64,000 nt of DNA from Muribaculaceae bacterium. GTDB taxonomy: Bacteria > Bacteroidota > Bacteroidia > Bacteroidales > Muribaculaceae. The stretch covers positions 18,783-82,782 of the forward strand of contig JAGANS010000048.1 in assembly GCA_017624155.1 (NCBI GenBank), written 5' to 3'. Under the pieces are notes generated by a model. It was not told the DNA's origin and made no database searches. It worked only from the letters and a program-made list of their open reading frames with translations. Position 1 is the stretch's first letter, and each line of letters begins with the position of its first letter. Of this stretch, positions 1 through 8,176 are shown in pieces. The position numbers and the translations under genes are program-made.

Positions 1-171
1 GGCCTCGTTGTCGGAGCTTTCAAATACGATCTGAGTGATACCGTAACGGTCGCGGAGGTCGAGGAAGGTCATGCCTCCCATTTTGCGGACTCTCTGCACC
101 CACCCGGCGAGGGTGACTGTGCGGCCGGCATCGCCGAGGCGCAGTTCGCCACAAGTATTTGTCCTGAACAT
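1..171 (-). CDS. aspS: Aspartate--tRNA ligase, N-terminal fragment
   Basis: Only the first 57 codons lie in the window; the rest runs off the left edge. The residues visible ([12 protein letters not shown], then [20 protein letters not shown] and YGITQIVF) are the OB-fold anticodon-binding domain of bacterial aspartyl-tRNA synthetase, which charges tRNA-Asp. The ATG at 169-171 is chosen because it matches the usual N-terminus of the family and follows a TATCTTTG promoter element at a normal distance. Identification is firm from the N-domain; the catalytic domain cannot be checked here. Confidence 0.93.
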   Translation of the reverse strand, partial: MFRTNTCGELRLGDAGRTVTLAGWVQRVRKMGGMTFLDLRDRYGITQIVFESSDNEA

Positions 172-212
172 TGTATATATCAGTTAATGGATTGATGATT
201 CGTTTTAACGGG

Positions 213-220
213 CAAAGATA
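213..220 (-). promoter_or_regulatory. Bacteroidetes -7 element for aspS
   Basis: TATCTTTG on the minus strand fits TAnnTTTG. It lies about 40 bases before the aspS start codon. No good TTG -33 match was seen at the right spacing. The element sits inside the T-rich tail of the preceding terminator. Confidence 0.55.
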
Positions 221-221
221 C

Positions 222-260
222 AAAAAAATCCCGAAATACGGCTGCCATATTCCGGGATTT
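222..260 (-). terminator. Intrinsic terminator of the ABC exporter operon
   Basis: AAATCCCG at 226-233 pairs with CGGGATTT at 253-260, and AATA/TATT extends the stem inward. On the minus strand it is followed by a run of T. It lies downstream of the small DUF2007-type gene and upstream of aspS. Confidence 0.75.
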
Positions 261-277
261 ATGATTCAGAATGCCAA

Positions 278-499
278 TTATCGGTGGTCGCCGGCGTTGA
301 TGAGGCTGCGGGCCTCGTCGGCGCGGTCGGCCGGCACCATGAGTTCGAGCGGCGCCCATGTATCGGTCATGGGGTATACCGACGATATGGTGGCGTTGTT
401 CAGCTCCACGGGGATGCCGTTTGATTCGAGCATTCCTTTTACGATGTAGCCGTCCTCGACCGAGGAGAATGTGGCTATGATGGTCCAGTTGTCGTTCAT
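278..499 (-). CDS. Small DUF2007-type protein
   Basis: A 73-residue soluble protein beginning MNDNWTIIATFSSVEDGYIV. The pattern of an early aliphatic strand, a helix ending in KGMLESNGIPVEL and a late LMVPADRADEA segment resembles the DUF2007 (putative signal-transducing) family, small alpha/beta proteins of unknown function. An alternative ATG at 505 would add two residues. It begins 11 bases after the stop of the ABC permease and precedes a terminator, so it is probably the last gene of that operon. No function can be assigned. Confidence 0.72.
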   Translation of the reverse strand: MNDNWTIIATFSSVEDGYIVKGMLESNGIPVELNNATISSVYPMTDTWAPLELMVPADRADEARSLINAGDHR

Positions 500-510
500 G
501 AGCATATGGA

Positions 511-1779
511 TTATTTGTAGCGTGTCCAGCGGATGAGCTCGGCCACGGTAGGTTTCTTGCCATACATGAATATGCCCACGCGGTATATCTTGGCGGCGAG
601 CCATATCATGCCTACGAATGATACATAAAGTATCACGAGCGATACTATCGACTGCCATACCGGAATGCCGAATGGTACACGGGCCATCATCACCATCGGC
701 GATGTGAAGGGAATGTATGATGTCCACATAGCCAGAGCGGAATTGGGATCCTGCACCACGCTCATCGATATGATGAGAGCGAGGATAATGGGCACGATGG
801 CTAACGATGTGAGCTGTGAGGCGTCCTGGATATTGTCGACGGCCGAGCCGATGGCCGCATATATCGAGGAGTAGAACAGATAGCCGCCGATGAGGAACAG
901 CACCATGAAGATGAGCAGCTGGCCCATGAACGACGGGTCGGCGAGCTGTGCCACGGCCTGTATCATGGCCGGGTCGGCTGTGCCGCTCTGAGCTACCGAT
1001 GTCGATAGCAGAGGCATTATCCATATGCTGCAGCCTATCAGCAACACAGCCCATATCAGAATCTGTGTCACGGCCACGGCGCCTATGCCGAGGATCTTGC
1101 CCATCATGAGGTCGGTGGGCTTGACCGACGATACGACAAGTTCGAGCACCCGGTTGTTCTTTTCTTCAATAATCGATGTCATCACCATCTGGCCGTAGAG
1201 CATGATGAACATATAGAGTATGAGCATCATGAATGTGCCGAGCAGGTAGGACAGGATCGATGAGGTGGCGGTTTCCTCCTCCTTGTCGAGACGGTAGGTC
1301 TGGAGCTGTACGTCGACGTTCACCTCATCGAGAATCTGACGCAGGTTGTCTATTTCATAGGCGCGGATGCGCTGATCCTCGATCACGTCGGACAGCTGGC
1401 CGGATATGAACTGTTCGGTCACCATCGAGGGCGAGCCGTGGGTGTACAGGGAGATGTTGCCGTCGGGTTCGGATATCACATCCTTGCCTATGACAAGTAT
1501 TGCCTGATAATTGTCGTCGGCCTTGAGATCGGTGAGCGGGGTATTCACTGGGATAAAAGTGATGTCGCCCTCGTTCTGAAGACGGGGAGCCACTACGCCC
1601 GAGTCATCGATGACGGCGATCGTCTGCTCCTCAGGGCCCGACAGCGCCATGATCAGGGCCGGAGCCACCATCATGGCGAGCATGAGCAGCGGCATGAGTA
1701 TGGTGGTGATGATGAAGCTCTTGCGCTTTACCCGTTCGAGGTATTCGCGCGATATTATGATTCCAAGTGCGCTTTTCAT
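511..1779 (-). CDS. ABC-2 type exporter permease (NatB-like)
   Basis: A 422-residue membrane protein. A short cytoplasmic start is followed by a first membrane helix (about residues 20-45), a large extracytoplasmic domain (about 50-170), and a cluster of five or so helices from about 178 to 405. This is the layout of ABC-2 permeases of the NatB group, which export ions, peptides or drugs. Its start overlaps the stop of the upstream ATPase gene by four bases, implying coupled translation and one transporter complex. The substrate cannot be read from the sequence. Sodium export is one possibility for NatAB-like pairs, but the assignment is only to the superfamily. Confidence 0.85.
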   Translation of the reverse strand: MKSALGIIISREYLERVKRKSFIITTILMPLLMLAMMVAPALIMALSGPEEQTIAVIDDSGVVAPRLQNEGDITFIPVNTPLTDLKADDNYQAILVIGKDVISEPDGNISLYTHGSPSMVTEQFISGQLSDVIEDQRIRAYEIDNLRQILDEVNVDVQLQTYRLDKEEETATSSILSYLLGTFMMLILYMFIMLYGQMVMTSIIEEKNNRVLELVVSSVKPTDLMMGKILGIGAVAVTQILIWAVLLIGCSIWIMPLLSTSVAQSGTADPAMIQAVAQLADPSFMGQLLIFMVLFLIGGYLFYSSIYAAIGSAVDNIQDASQLTSLAIVPIILALIISMSVVQDPNSALAMWTSYIPFTSPMVMMARVPFGIPVWQSIVSLVILYVSFVGMIWLAAKIYRVGIFMYGKKPTVAELIRWTRYK

Positions 1780-2729
1780 ATTGCAGGGGGTGTTGTGGTT
1801 TGGTGGTTTGACTCTTCGACAGTGCGGATAAATATCTCGTCCATCGACGGGAGCAGGGGATTGAATGTGCGGATGAGCGCATTGGCGTTGGCCGTGGCGA
1901 GCACCGTGCGCGAGTCATCGGGAGCGTTGAGCGAGAAGCGCACCCGCGATATGCCGTCGCGGTCGGCGGGGATGGGTTCGATAACCTTTACGAGCGGCGT
2001 GATGGCCGATACAAGCGCCTTCTCATCGCCCTCGTATCCGAGCTCGTAGCGGTTGTCGCTGAATCGGCGGCGCAGCTCGGCCACGTTGCCGGTGAGGATG
2101 TTGTGGCTCTTGTTGATAAGGGTGATGTTGTCGCAGAGCTCCTCAACGCTGGCCATGTTGTGGGTGGAGAAGATTACGGTGGCGCCGGCGTCGCGCAGGG
2201 CGAGTATCTCGCGCTTGAGCACGTTGGCATTGATGGGGTCGAAGCCCGAAAACGGCTCGTCGAAAATGAGCAGGCGCGGATTGTGAAGAACGGTGACGAT
2301 AAACTGTACTTTCTGAGCCATACCCTTGGAGAGCTCTTCCACCTTCTTGTTCCACCACGACGAGATTTCAAGCTTGTCGAACCACTCGCGCAGCGATTTC
2401 TCGGCCTGCTGCTTCGACAGACCCTTGAGGCGGGCGAAGAACAGGGCCTGATCACCGACTTTCATTTTCTTATAGAGACCGCGTTCCTCGGGCAGATAGC
2501 CGATATTCACGATGTCGGCGGCGGTGAGGTCGTGTCCGTCAAAGATCACGCGGCCCTTGTCGGGGGCTGTGATGTGGTTGATGATACGGATAAGTGTCGT
2601 CTTGCCGGCACCATTGGGGCCAAGCAGGCCGTAGACCTTGCCGCGGGGCACCTCAAGCGATACATCGTCGAGGGCCACATGGTTGGTGAAGGCCTTGCTG
2701 ACATTATCAACTGTGATTATATTTTCCAT
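1776..2729 (-). CDS. ABC transporter ATP-binding protein (NatA-like, DUF4162 tail)
   Basis: A 317-residue ATPase. The Walker A motif GPNGAGKTT is near residues 38-46, the signature LSKGMAQK near 133-140 and Walker B LLIFDEPFSGFDP near 153-165. After the nucleotide-binding domain, about 85 residues resemble the DUF4162 tail found on exporters of the NatA type. It is the first gene of a three-gene operon with the permease and the small protein at 278-499. It is cytoplasmic and powers the partner permease. The gene starts 64 bases after the terminator of the upstream serine palmitoyltransferase gene. Confidence 0.9.
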   Translation of the reverse strand: MENIITVDNVSKAFTNHVALDDVSLEVPRGKVYGLLGPNGAGKTTLIRIINHITAPDKGRVIFDGHDLTAADIVNIGYLPEERGLYKKMKVGDQALFFARLKGLSKQQAEKSLREWFDKLEISSWWNKKVEELSKGMAQKVQFIVTVLHNPRLLIFDEPFSGFDPINANVLKREILALRDAGATVIFSTHNMASVEELCDNITLINKSHNILTGNVAELRRRFSDNRYELGYEGDEKALVSAITPLVKVIEPIPADRDGISRVRFSLNAPDDSRTVLATANANALIRTFNPLLPSMDEIFIRTVEESNHQTTTPPAI

Positions 2730-2792
2730 TGCAATTCACTTTAGAGCTTTTTTTATTTGACGCTGTCCCGGAGAAAAAATTACAGGGTGTGG

Positions 2793-2829
2793 CAAAAAAA
2801 ATCGCGCCTGTCCGACCGGGGCAGGCGCG
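2793..2829 (-). terminator. Intrinsic terminator of the serine palmitoyltransferase gene
   Basis: CGCGCCTG at 2803-2810 pairs with CAGGCGCG at 2822-2829, extended by TCC/GGG around a four-base loop. On the minus strand it is followed by eight T residues. It lies just after the stop of the gene at 2852-4039. Confidence 0.88.
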
Positions 2830-2851
2830 TATTGGGGTTTAATCCGCCTGA

Positions 2852-4039
2852 TCAGGGAATGATCTGATATTTGCGGAAAACTTTCTGGATCTTTTCGAGG
2901 GCTGTGGTGACGTGCTCCTTGGTGTGAGTCGCCATGAGCGAGAAACGGATCAGCGTGTCCTCGGGAGCCACGGCGGGCGATACCACGGGGTTGACAAAGA
3001 TGCCTTCCTCAAGCAGATCGTGGGTGATGGCAAATGTCTTCATGTTGTCGCGTACGAACAGCGGGATGATAGGAGTGGATGTATGACCTATCTCGCAGCC
3101 CATGTTGCGGAAGCCTTCGAGAGCATAGTTGGTGACTTCCCACAGATGCTCCTGGCGCCAGGGTTCCTCGATCATGATGTCGATGGCCTTAAGGGCGGCG
3201 GCAGTCGAGGCCGGAGTGATACTGGCGGTGAAGATATACGAGCGGGAGTGGTGGCGCAGGAAGTTAGTGATTTCCTTATCGGTAGCGATGAAGCCGCCGA
3301 GCGATGCAAACGACTTGGAGAATGTACCCATTACCAGGTCTACATCGTCTGTAAGGCCGAAGTGGTTCACAACACCGCGGCCACCCTTGCCGAATACGCC
3401 GATGCCGTGGGCCTCGTCGACCATAACTGCGGCATTGTACTGCTTCGCAAGGCGTACAATTTCAGGCACATTGGCTACGTCGCCTTCCATGGAGAATACA
3501 CCGTCGGTTACGATCAGCTTTATCGCGTCGGGCTTGCAGGACTGGAGCTGCTTCTCGAGCGATTCCATATCGTTGTGCTTGTATTTGAGGGTCTTGGAGA
3601 ATGACAGGCGGTGGCCTTCGATAATGGAGGCGTGATCCTGCTCGTCCCATAATATATAATCGCCGCGTCCGGTCAGGCAAGATACCACGCCGAGGTTCAC
3701 TTCAAAGCCGGTGGAGTAGATCATGACGTCTTCCTTGCCGATATACTCGGCGATGCGCGCCTCGAGCTGTTTGTGAATGTCGAGTGTGCCGTTAAGAAAT
3801 GGAGAGCCGGCGCAGCCGGTGCCGTATTTTTTTGTAGCCTCGATGGCGGCTTCTTTGATTCGGGGATCGGAAACGAGACCTGAATAGCAATTAGAGCCGA
3901 ACATCAGCACCTTCTTGCCGTTGATGATCACCTCGGGCTCCTGCTCGGATGAGATGGCACGGAAATAAGGATACACGCCGGCTGCTTTAGCCTCCTGAGG
4001 GGCTGTGTACTTTGCGAGTTTAGCTTGTAAAGGCTTCAT
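2852..4039 (-). CDS. spt: Serine palmitoyltransferase (alpha-oxoamine synthase family)
   Basis: A 395-residue PLP enzyme of the alpha-oxoamine synthase family, which also includes KBL and BioF. The PLP lysine is K242 in GTFSKSFASLGGF, the ring-stacking histidine is H136 in DEQDHASII, and VDEAHGIGV (208-216) carries the PLP-contacting Asp and His. The N-terminal MKPLQAKLAKYTAPQEAKAA matches what I recall of Bacteroides serine palmitoyltransferases, which condense serine with a fatty acyl-CoA as the first step of sphingolipid synthesis. The ATG at 4037-4039 is preferred over upstream in-frame starts because the family starts there and a TAAATTTG promoter element lies 63 bases upstream. A 2-amino-3-ketobutyrate ligase or BioF role is less likely but not excluded. 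It is a single-gene unit with its own promoter and terminator. Confidence 0.85.
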   Translation of the reverse strand: MKPLQAKLAKYTAPQEAKAAGVYPYFRAISSEQEPEVIINGKKVLMFGSNCYSGLVSDPRIKEAAIEATKKYGTGCAGSPFLNGTLDIHKQLEARIAEYIGKEDVMIYSTGFEVNLGVVSCLTGRGDYILWDEQDHASIIEGHRLSFSKTLKYKHNDMESLEKQLQSCKPDAIKLIVTDGVFSMEGDVANVPEIVRLAKQYNAAVMVDEAHGIGVFGKGGRGVVNHFGLTDDVDLVMGTFSKSFASLGGFIATDKEITNFLRHHSRSYIFTASITPASTAAALKAIDIMIEEPWRQEHLWEVTNYALEGFRNMGCEIGHTSTPIIPLFVRDNMKTFAITHDLLEEGIFVNPVVSPAVAPEDTLIRFSLMATHTKEHVTTALEKIQKVFRKYQIIP

Positions 4040-4101
4040 ATAATTAACGTTGCGGCCGGCACAAGTGAAAGGTGCGGCCTGAATGTGATTAAACCAGGCT
4101 G

Positions 4102-4109
4102 CAAATTTA
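4102..4109 (-). promoter_or_regulatory. Bacteroidetes -7 element for serine palmitoyltransferase
   Basis: TAAATTTG on the minus strand fits TAnnTTTG and predicts a leader of about 55-60 bases. No clear -33 box was seen. The region 4040-4222 otherwise holds only this leader and AT-rich upstream sequence. Confidence 0.55.
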
Positions 4110-4222
4110 CAAAAAAATCGGCATATTGCTTCTCCGATTTCTGAAAAATATCGGAAAAAGCGAAAAACAGTCATGAAAAGGCTATATGGCACGGGATATG
4201 GAAAGAGTGCCGCGCCTGTCGG

Positions 4223-5755
4223 TCAGTCGATGACTGTGTCGCGGTGTCGCCAGCGGCTGATGCCGGTGCGCTTCGACGACAGGATGGTGCTGTGGGCCTG
4301 CTGGCGGCTCTCGGTGTGGCCGCAACAGGTGCAGCGGTAGTGCAGCAGATAGCGGTCGGTGCGCACTTGCTGGCGATAGGTGGATGTCTCCATGTCGCGG
4401 TCTATATGGGTTGTCACCGAGCGGTTGCGCTTCTCGCTGAATCCGCATGCATAAGTCACCTTGGTGTATGATTCCTCGGCTGTGCTGTTATCCTTTACCA
4501 CACGGTCCACCTCGGTATCGCGCATATATGTCTTTGAGCCGAGATCATCTGTGCGTTCGTGCACGATAGTATCGATATGCCGGCACGAGGGGCAGCGGCG
4601 GTGTGGCACGTCGGTGCCGAGGAGCTCGGTCGCAAGCAGGTAGACGAATGCGGCGACCGGAAACATCAGCAGGGCAAACAGTGCGTATGCTCCCCACAAT
4701 ATCAGGCATATATACCAGTAATATGCCGATATGACGCCAACGACGGCAAAGAATATCTGTAATGTGCGGTCGCCCAAAGGATAGAAGATCTTGGGAAAAT
4801 GCAGCAGGGCGCTCAGCAGCGCTACCGGCAGCGCGCCGAGGCAGAAGAGCCATATCAGACCGCAGATACCGTTGATGATGTAACTGCCATAGCGGAGGGC
4901 AGTCTGCAAGGCGCCGTCGCCGAATTTGTGAGGCTTGTAGAGATTGGAGCGTATGAGCCACGATGTGAGCGGCATGTCGGCTATCTTGTCGACGAAGGGC
5001 AGATAGCGCAGGGCATAGCCGTTGCGGTAGCGGATGTCATCGTATGTTGTGGCCGAGGCCTTTCCGTCAGGAGTAAAGGTTACCGACGGGCGGTAAAGAT
5101 GTCCGTCGTTTGCGTCGAGGGCGTCGGCAAAAAAGGATACACGGCAGCCGCCGTCGGCTGTCGGTACACGCATTTGCATCGGTCCGAGGAGCTTCTCGCA
5201 GTTCTCGGGCGTGAGTTCGGACATCATTGCCTCGAGGGCACCCTTGGTGATGAGGCGTTGGCGTGGTTCGCTGTCAAACTGCATGTCGGCTGCTTCGTCG
5301 AATACCGGCAGGAAGTTGGTGGGTCGCAGTGATTCTACCTTTGTGCCGTCCTCAAGGACGCCTTCATAATCCTTTATTTCGCCGCTGTCATAGAATGTGG
5401 CCTTGGTCACCTTGACGGTCTTGCCCTTGGCAGGTCCGTATTTGGGTATTACGGGAATATCAATCTGATCGGGGCGCAGGAAAGCGCGTGTGCCGTCCTC
5501 GGTAACGACAAGGTATTTCAGGAACAGGCCGTCGCCCGAATATCCGGCCAGACGCACCTGTGTGCCGGCGGCGACAGGAATCTCTACCTTGTCGTCTTCG
5601 GCAAATTCAGCGCTCATGCGTGTCGATGCCGGTATTGTGAATGTCTCGTCGCTGAGTTTGATGCGGTCGGTGGGCAGTAATGCGCCTGCAAGCATCACGC
5701 AAAAAAGTACGAGGAAGAGTATTGTCTCGAAGTTTAGTACTCGGGAGAGTTTCAT
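4223..5755 (-). CDS. Orphan membrane protein with C-terminal cysteine-pair (zinc-ribbon-like) region
   Basis: A 510-residue protein I do not recognise. It has an N-terminal membrane helix (about 11-29). A predicted extracytoplasmic beta-rich region follows (about 30-280), with short repeated patterns such as YEGVLEDGTKV. Membrane helices occupy about 291-318 and 332-376. A probably cytoplasmic tail contains cysteine pairs CPSC (388-391) and a CTCCGH motif near residue 480, like split zinc-ribbon knuckles. It is a single-gene unit with a full promoter upstream at 5788-5819. A sensor that couples an outer domain to a metal-binding tail is one possibility, but no function is assigned. Confidence 0.8.
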   Translation of the reverse strand: MKLSRVLNFETILFLVLFCVMLAGALLPTDRIKLSDETFTIPASTRMSAEFAEDDKVEIPVAAGTQVRLAGYSGDGLFLKYLVVTEDGTRAFLRPDQIDIPVIPKYGPAKGKTVKVTKATFYDSGEIKDYEGVLEDGTKVESLRPTNFLPVFDEAADMQFDSEPRQRLITKGALEAMMSELTPENCEKLLGPMQMRVPTADGGCRVSFFADALDANDGHLYRPSVTFTPDGKASATTYDDIRYRNGYALRYLPFVDKIADMPLTSWLIRSNLYKPHKFGDGALQTALRYGSYIINGICGLIWLFCLGALPVALLSALLHFPKIFYPLGDRTLQIFFAVVGVISAYYWYICLILWGAYALFALLMFPVAAFVYLLATELLGTDVPHRRCPSCRHIDTIVHERTDDLGSKTYMRDTEVDRVVKDNSTAEESYTKVTYACGFSEKRNRSVTTHIDRDMETSTYRQQVRTDRYLLHYRCTCCGHTESRQQAHSTILSSKRTGISRWRHRDTVID

Positions 5756-5787
5756 GGTAATGGTTTAAATAGTTGATATATGTGGCA

Positions 5788-5819
5788 CAAAGATAATAAA
5801 TAGCGACATGTCTTGCAAA
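5788..5819 (-). promoter_or_regulatory. Full Bacteroidetes promoter for the gene at 4223-5755
   Basis: On the minus strand TTTG (5816-5819), 20 bases, then TATCTTTG (5788-5795). It is well placed, giving a leader of about 27 bases. Confidence 0.75.
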
Positions 5820-5830
5820 TACCGGGACCA

Positions 5831-5881
5831 AAAAATGTAAAAAGCGCAGGTCCCGGCGGGAAAAACGTCGGGACCTGCGCT
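5831..5881 (-). terminator. Intrinsic terminator of the HU gene
   Basis: A 13-base perfect stem: AGCGCAGGTCCCG (5843-5855) pairs with CGGGACCTGCGCT (5869-5881). On the minus strand it is followed by TTTACATTTTT. It lies between the HU stop and the promoter of the next gene. Confidence 0.9.
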
Positions 5882-5902
5882 GATAAGACGTGTTGGGGAT
5901 GA

Positions 5903-6175
5903 TTACTTCACCTTTGCGGCGAGTTCGGCGCCGGCCTTGAATTTGATAGTCTTGCGGGCGGCGATTGTGATCTGTTCCTTAGTGCGGGGGTTTATGCCGG
6001 TGCGTTCACCTTTTTCAGCCACAGCGAAAGTGCCGAAACCGAGGAGGGCTACTTTGTCGTTGTTAACGAGTGCGTCGGCGATGGCTTCGAGAGCTGCATC
6101 GACTGCTTCCTTGGCCTGAGCCTTGGTAAGGGATGCCTTAGCGGCAACTGCATTTACAAGTTCTGTCTTGTTCAT
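5903..6175 (-). CDS. HU/IHF-family DNA-binding protein
   Basis: A 90-residue histone-like protein starting MNKTELVNAVAAKASLTKAQ. It carries the family core GFGTFAVAEKGERTG and the DNA-intercalating proline in GINPRTKEQI. The length equals that of classical HU, which bends DNA and compacts the nucleoid as a dimer. It is monocistronic, with its own TATATTTG element and a strong terminator. Bacteroidales usually carry several HU paralogues, so no specific symbol is given. Confidence 0.95.
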   Translation of the reverse strand: MNKTELVNAVAAKASLTKAQAKEAVDAALEAIADALVNNDKVALLGFGTFAVAEKGERTGINPRTKEQITIAARKTIKFKAGAELAAKVK

Positions 6176-6210
6176 AATATAGCAGATTGTTATTAAATAG
6201 ATATCTTGCG

Positions 6211-6218
6211 CAAATATA
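6211..6218 (-). promoter_or_regulatory. Bacteroidetes -7 element for HU
   Basis: TATATTTG on the minus strand, predicting a leader of about 30 bases. The upstream 80 bases are very A/T-rich without a clear -33 TTG. Confidence 0.55.
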
Positions 6219-6296
6219 AGCCATATAATCGAGAAATGCTAAGAAAAAATAAAAAAAATCTGACTTTTGGTCAAAAAAAGTCAAAAAAGTCCGAAT

Positions 6297-7376
6297 TCAG
6301 TCGTTTTTACAGCATATTTCGACCTGCCGTCGCACAGATTCCTCATGGATCGCGCTTAAAATCACCCGCAGGAAATCGGGGTTTAGCCCGAGGTCGGTGC
6401 CGAATCGGGTGCGTGTCTCGATCATCGACCGGTAGCGTTGCGGCTGCACGGCCGAGAGCGAGTGAAGCTGCTTGTAGCGGCCGATTTCATCGGTTAGCTG
6501 CATGCGCCGGGCCAGGGTCTCGAGGAGCGATTCGTCTATCCGGTCGATCTGGAGGCGCATTGCTTCCAGCTCAGTGTCGGGCATAGCCCGGTTGCTCGCC
6601 GGGAGCGACTTTATCATTTCGATGAGCTGTGCCGGCGTGAGCTGTTGAGCGGCATCGCTGAGTGCCTCGTCGGGACAGCAGTGGCACTCGACAATCAGAC
6701 CGTCGAAGTGCATGGCCATAGCCTTGCGGGCCACTTGCTCAACGAGATCTCGCCGGCCGGCTATGTGGCTGGGGTCGCAGAGCAGGGTGAGTCCCGGCAG
6801 TCGGCGTCGCAGTTCAAAGGGTATAGCCCAGTGGGGGGTGTTACGGTAGAGATTTTCTCCGTAGGTGGTGAACCCGCGATGGACTGCCCCGAGGCGTGTT
6901 ATTCCGGCTTCGCGTATGCGCTGCATGGCGCCTATCCACAGATTGATGTCGGGGCTGACGGGATTCTTGACGATTATAGCTGGTGGATTGCTGAGTCCGG
7001 CCAGGGCATCGGCAACTTCCTGTACGGCAAATGGATTGGCCGACGTGCGGGCACCGATCCACAGGATGTCGACACCCGATGCCGCGGCGGCCTTCACATG
7101 CGCCGGTGTGGCGACTTCGGTAGCGGTTGCCATGCCGGTAGCGGCCTTTACATCGGCCAGCCAGTCGAGACCCGGCAGCCCGACGCCTTCAAATCCGCCG
7201 GGCAGAGTGCGGGGCTTCCACACGCCTGCGCGGAATATATTTATGCCGCCCTCGGCAAGGGCGCGGGCGGTATCAAGCATCTGGCGGCGCGACTCGGCAC
7301 TGCACGGGCCGGCCATTATGGCAGGGCTGCCGCAGTCGGAGGGCAGGGGATTTGTTATGTCGTCGAGCGAGTTCAT
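6297..7376 (-). CDS. Bifunctional DAHP synthase / chorismate mutase
   Basis: A 359-residue fusion. Residues about 1-260 are a class I beta-type DAHP synthase barrel, with AGPCSAES near the start, RAGVWKPRTLPG, VKNPVSPDI and CDPSHIAGRRD; this part condenses PEP and erythrose 4-phosphate. Residues about 268-355 are an AroQ-type helical chorismate mutase (LQIDRIDESLLETLARRMQL), which makes prephenate. The pair joins the first step of aromatic amino acid synthesis to the branch towards Phe/Tyr, and the mutase domain often acts as the regulatory partner. A canonical promoter directly abuts the ATG at 7374-7376, so the mRNA may be leaderless. The next in-frame ATG would remove residues that homologues normally have. 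Confidence 0.9.
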   Translation of the reverse strand: MNSLDDITNPLPSDCGSPAIMAGPCSAESRRQMLDTARALAEGGINIFRAGVWKPRTLPGGFEGVGLPGLDWLADVKAATGMATATEVATPAHVKAAAASGVDILWIGARTSANPFAVQEVADALAGLSNPPAIIVKNPVSPDINLWIGAMQRIREAGITRLGAVHRGFTTYGENLYRNTPHWAIPFELRRRLPGLTLLCDPSHIAGRRDLVEQVARKAMAMHFDGLIVECHCCPDEALSDAAQQLTPAQLIEMIKSLPASNRAMPDTELEAMRLQIDRIDESLLETLARRMQLTDEIGRYKQLHSLSAVQPQRYRSMIETRTRFGTDLGLNPDFLRVILSAIHEESVRRQVEICCKND

Positions 7377-7383
7377 TCGGCTG

Positions 7384-7414
7384 CAAAGTTAGCAAAAATC
7401 GGTGGTGCTTACAA
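7384..7414 (-). promoter_or_regulatory. Canonical promoter abutting the DAHP synthase start codon
   Basis: On the minus strand TTG (7412-7414), 20 bases, then TAACTTTG (7384-7391). The start codon lies only seven bases beyond the element, so transcription should begin at or next to the ATG. The -33 box overlaps the last codons of the upstream gene. Confidence 0.7.
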
Positions 7415-8176
7415 GGCCTTTTCGGCCGTGATGCCTATGCCGAACAGGGCAAAATCGAATATTGCCGGGTCGTCGGGTCGCAGCGGTCGCAGGGTATCGG
7501 TGAGTTCGACGACAGCACGGCGGTCATTCGAGCGGCGGTTCAGTATGCCGAGGGCACGCGATGTGTTGCCTACATGGACATCGAGGGGAATGTAGAGCTG
7601 CGAGGGCTTGATGGCCTTCCATACACCCATGTCAACAATGCCGTCGTCGCGCACCAGCCAGCGCAGTGCCATGTTGAAGCGCTTGAGAGCCGACTTGTCG
7701 AGGTCGAGCGGCAGGCAGCGGCAGTCGCTGGCGCCGTCGTTGGCGATGGAGAGTGCGACGTTTATTGCCCGGGCAAGATCCCAGGCCGGAAAGCGGCTTT
7801 CGCCGACCCTGTGCGAGGCTGCGAAGTCTTCGAGTGTACCGTATTTACTATATATATAATGTAAGCCGCGCAGATAGTGGCGCAGATTGCGGTTGAAGAA
7901 TGTGCGGTGGATATTGCCGTCGGGGAGTTCCTCATATCCTTCATCCATCACATAGTTGTATGGCTGCCAGTCCATGAGGCCGAACATCTTGCCGGCGCTG
8001 CGGCATATCATGGTGCGGTTGCCCCAGGCGATTGTCGACGCGAGCAGGGCGGCGATCTCGATGTCGCGCTTGTCGGTGAACATGCGCGGAAACTGTACCG
8101 GATCGTGGGCGATAAAGTCGGGGTGATTAAAACGTGTGGCCTGTGCAATCAGCAGTTGTGCGGTGTCGTCGGTCAT
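7409..8176 (-). CDS. TIGR02757 / DUF2400 family protein
   Basis: A 255-residue soluble protein. Features I associate with the TIGR02757 family are an early HDPVQFPR segment, DIEIAALLASTIAWGNR (38-54), the central helical segment FFNRNLRHYLRGLHYIYS, and a C-terminal LDVHVGNTSRALG. The fold has been suggested to resemble helix-hairpin-helix DNA glycosylases, but the role is unknown. Its start overlaps the stop of the upstream methyltransferase by four bases, so the two are translationally coupled. The DAHP synthase promoter begins inside its last codons. Confidence 0.8.
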   Translation of the reverse strand: MTDDTAQLLIAQATRFNHPDFIAHDPVQFPRMFTDKRDIEIAALLASTIAWGNRTMICRSAGKMFGLMDWQPYNYVMDEGYEELPDGNIHRTFFNRNLRHYLRGLHYIYSKYGTLEDFAASHRVGESRFPAWDLARAINVALSIANDGASDCRCLPLDLDKSALKRFNMALRWLVRDDGIVDMGVWKAIKPSQLYIPLDVHVGNTSRALGILNRRSNDRRAVVELTDTLRPLRPDDPAIFDFALFGIGITAEKAL

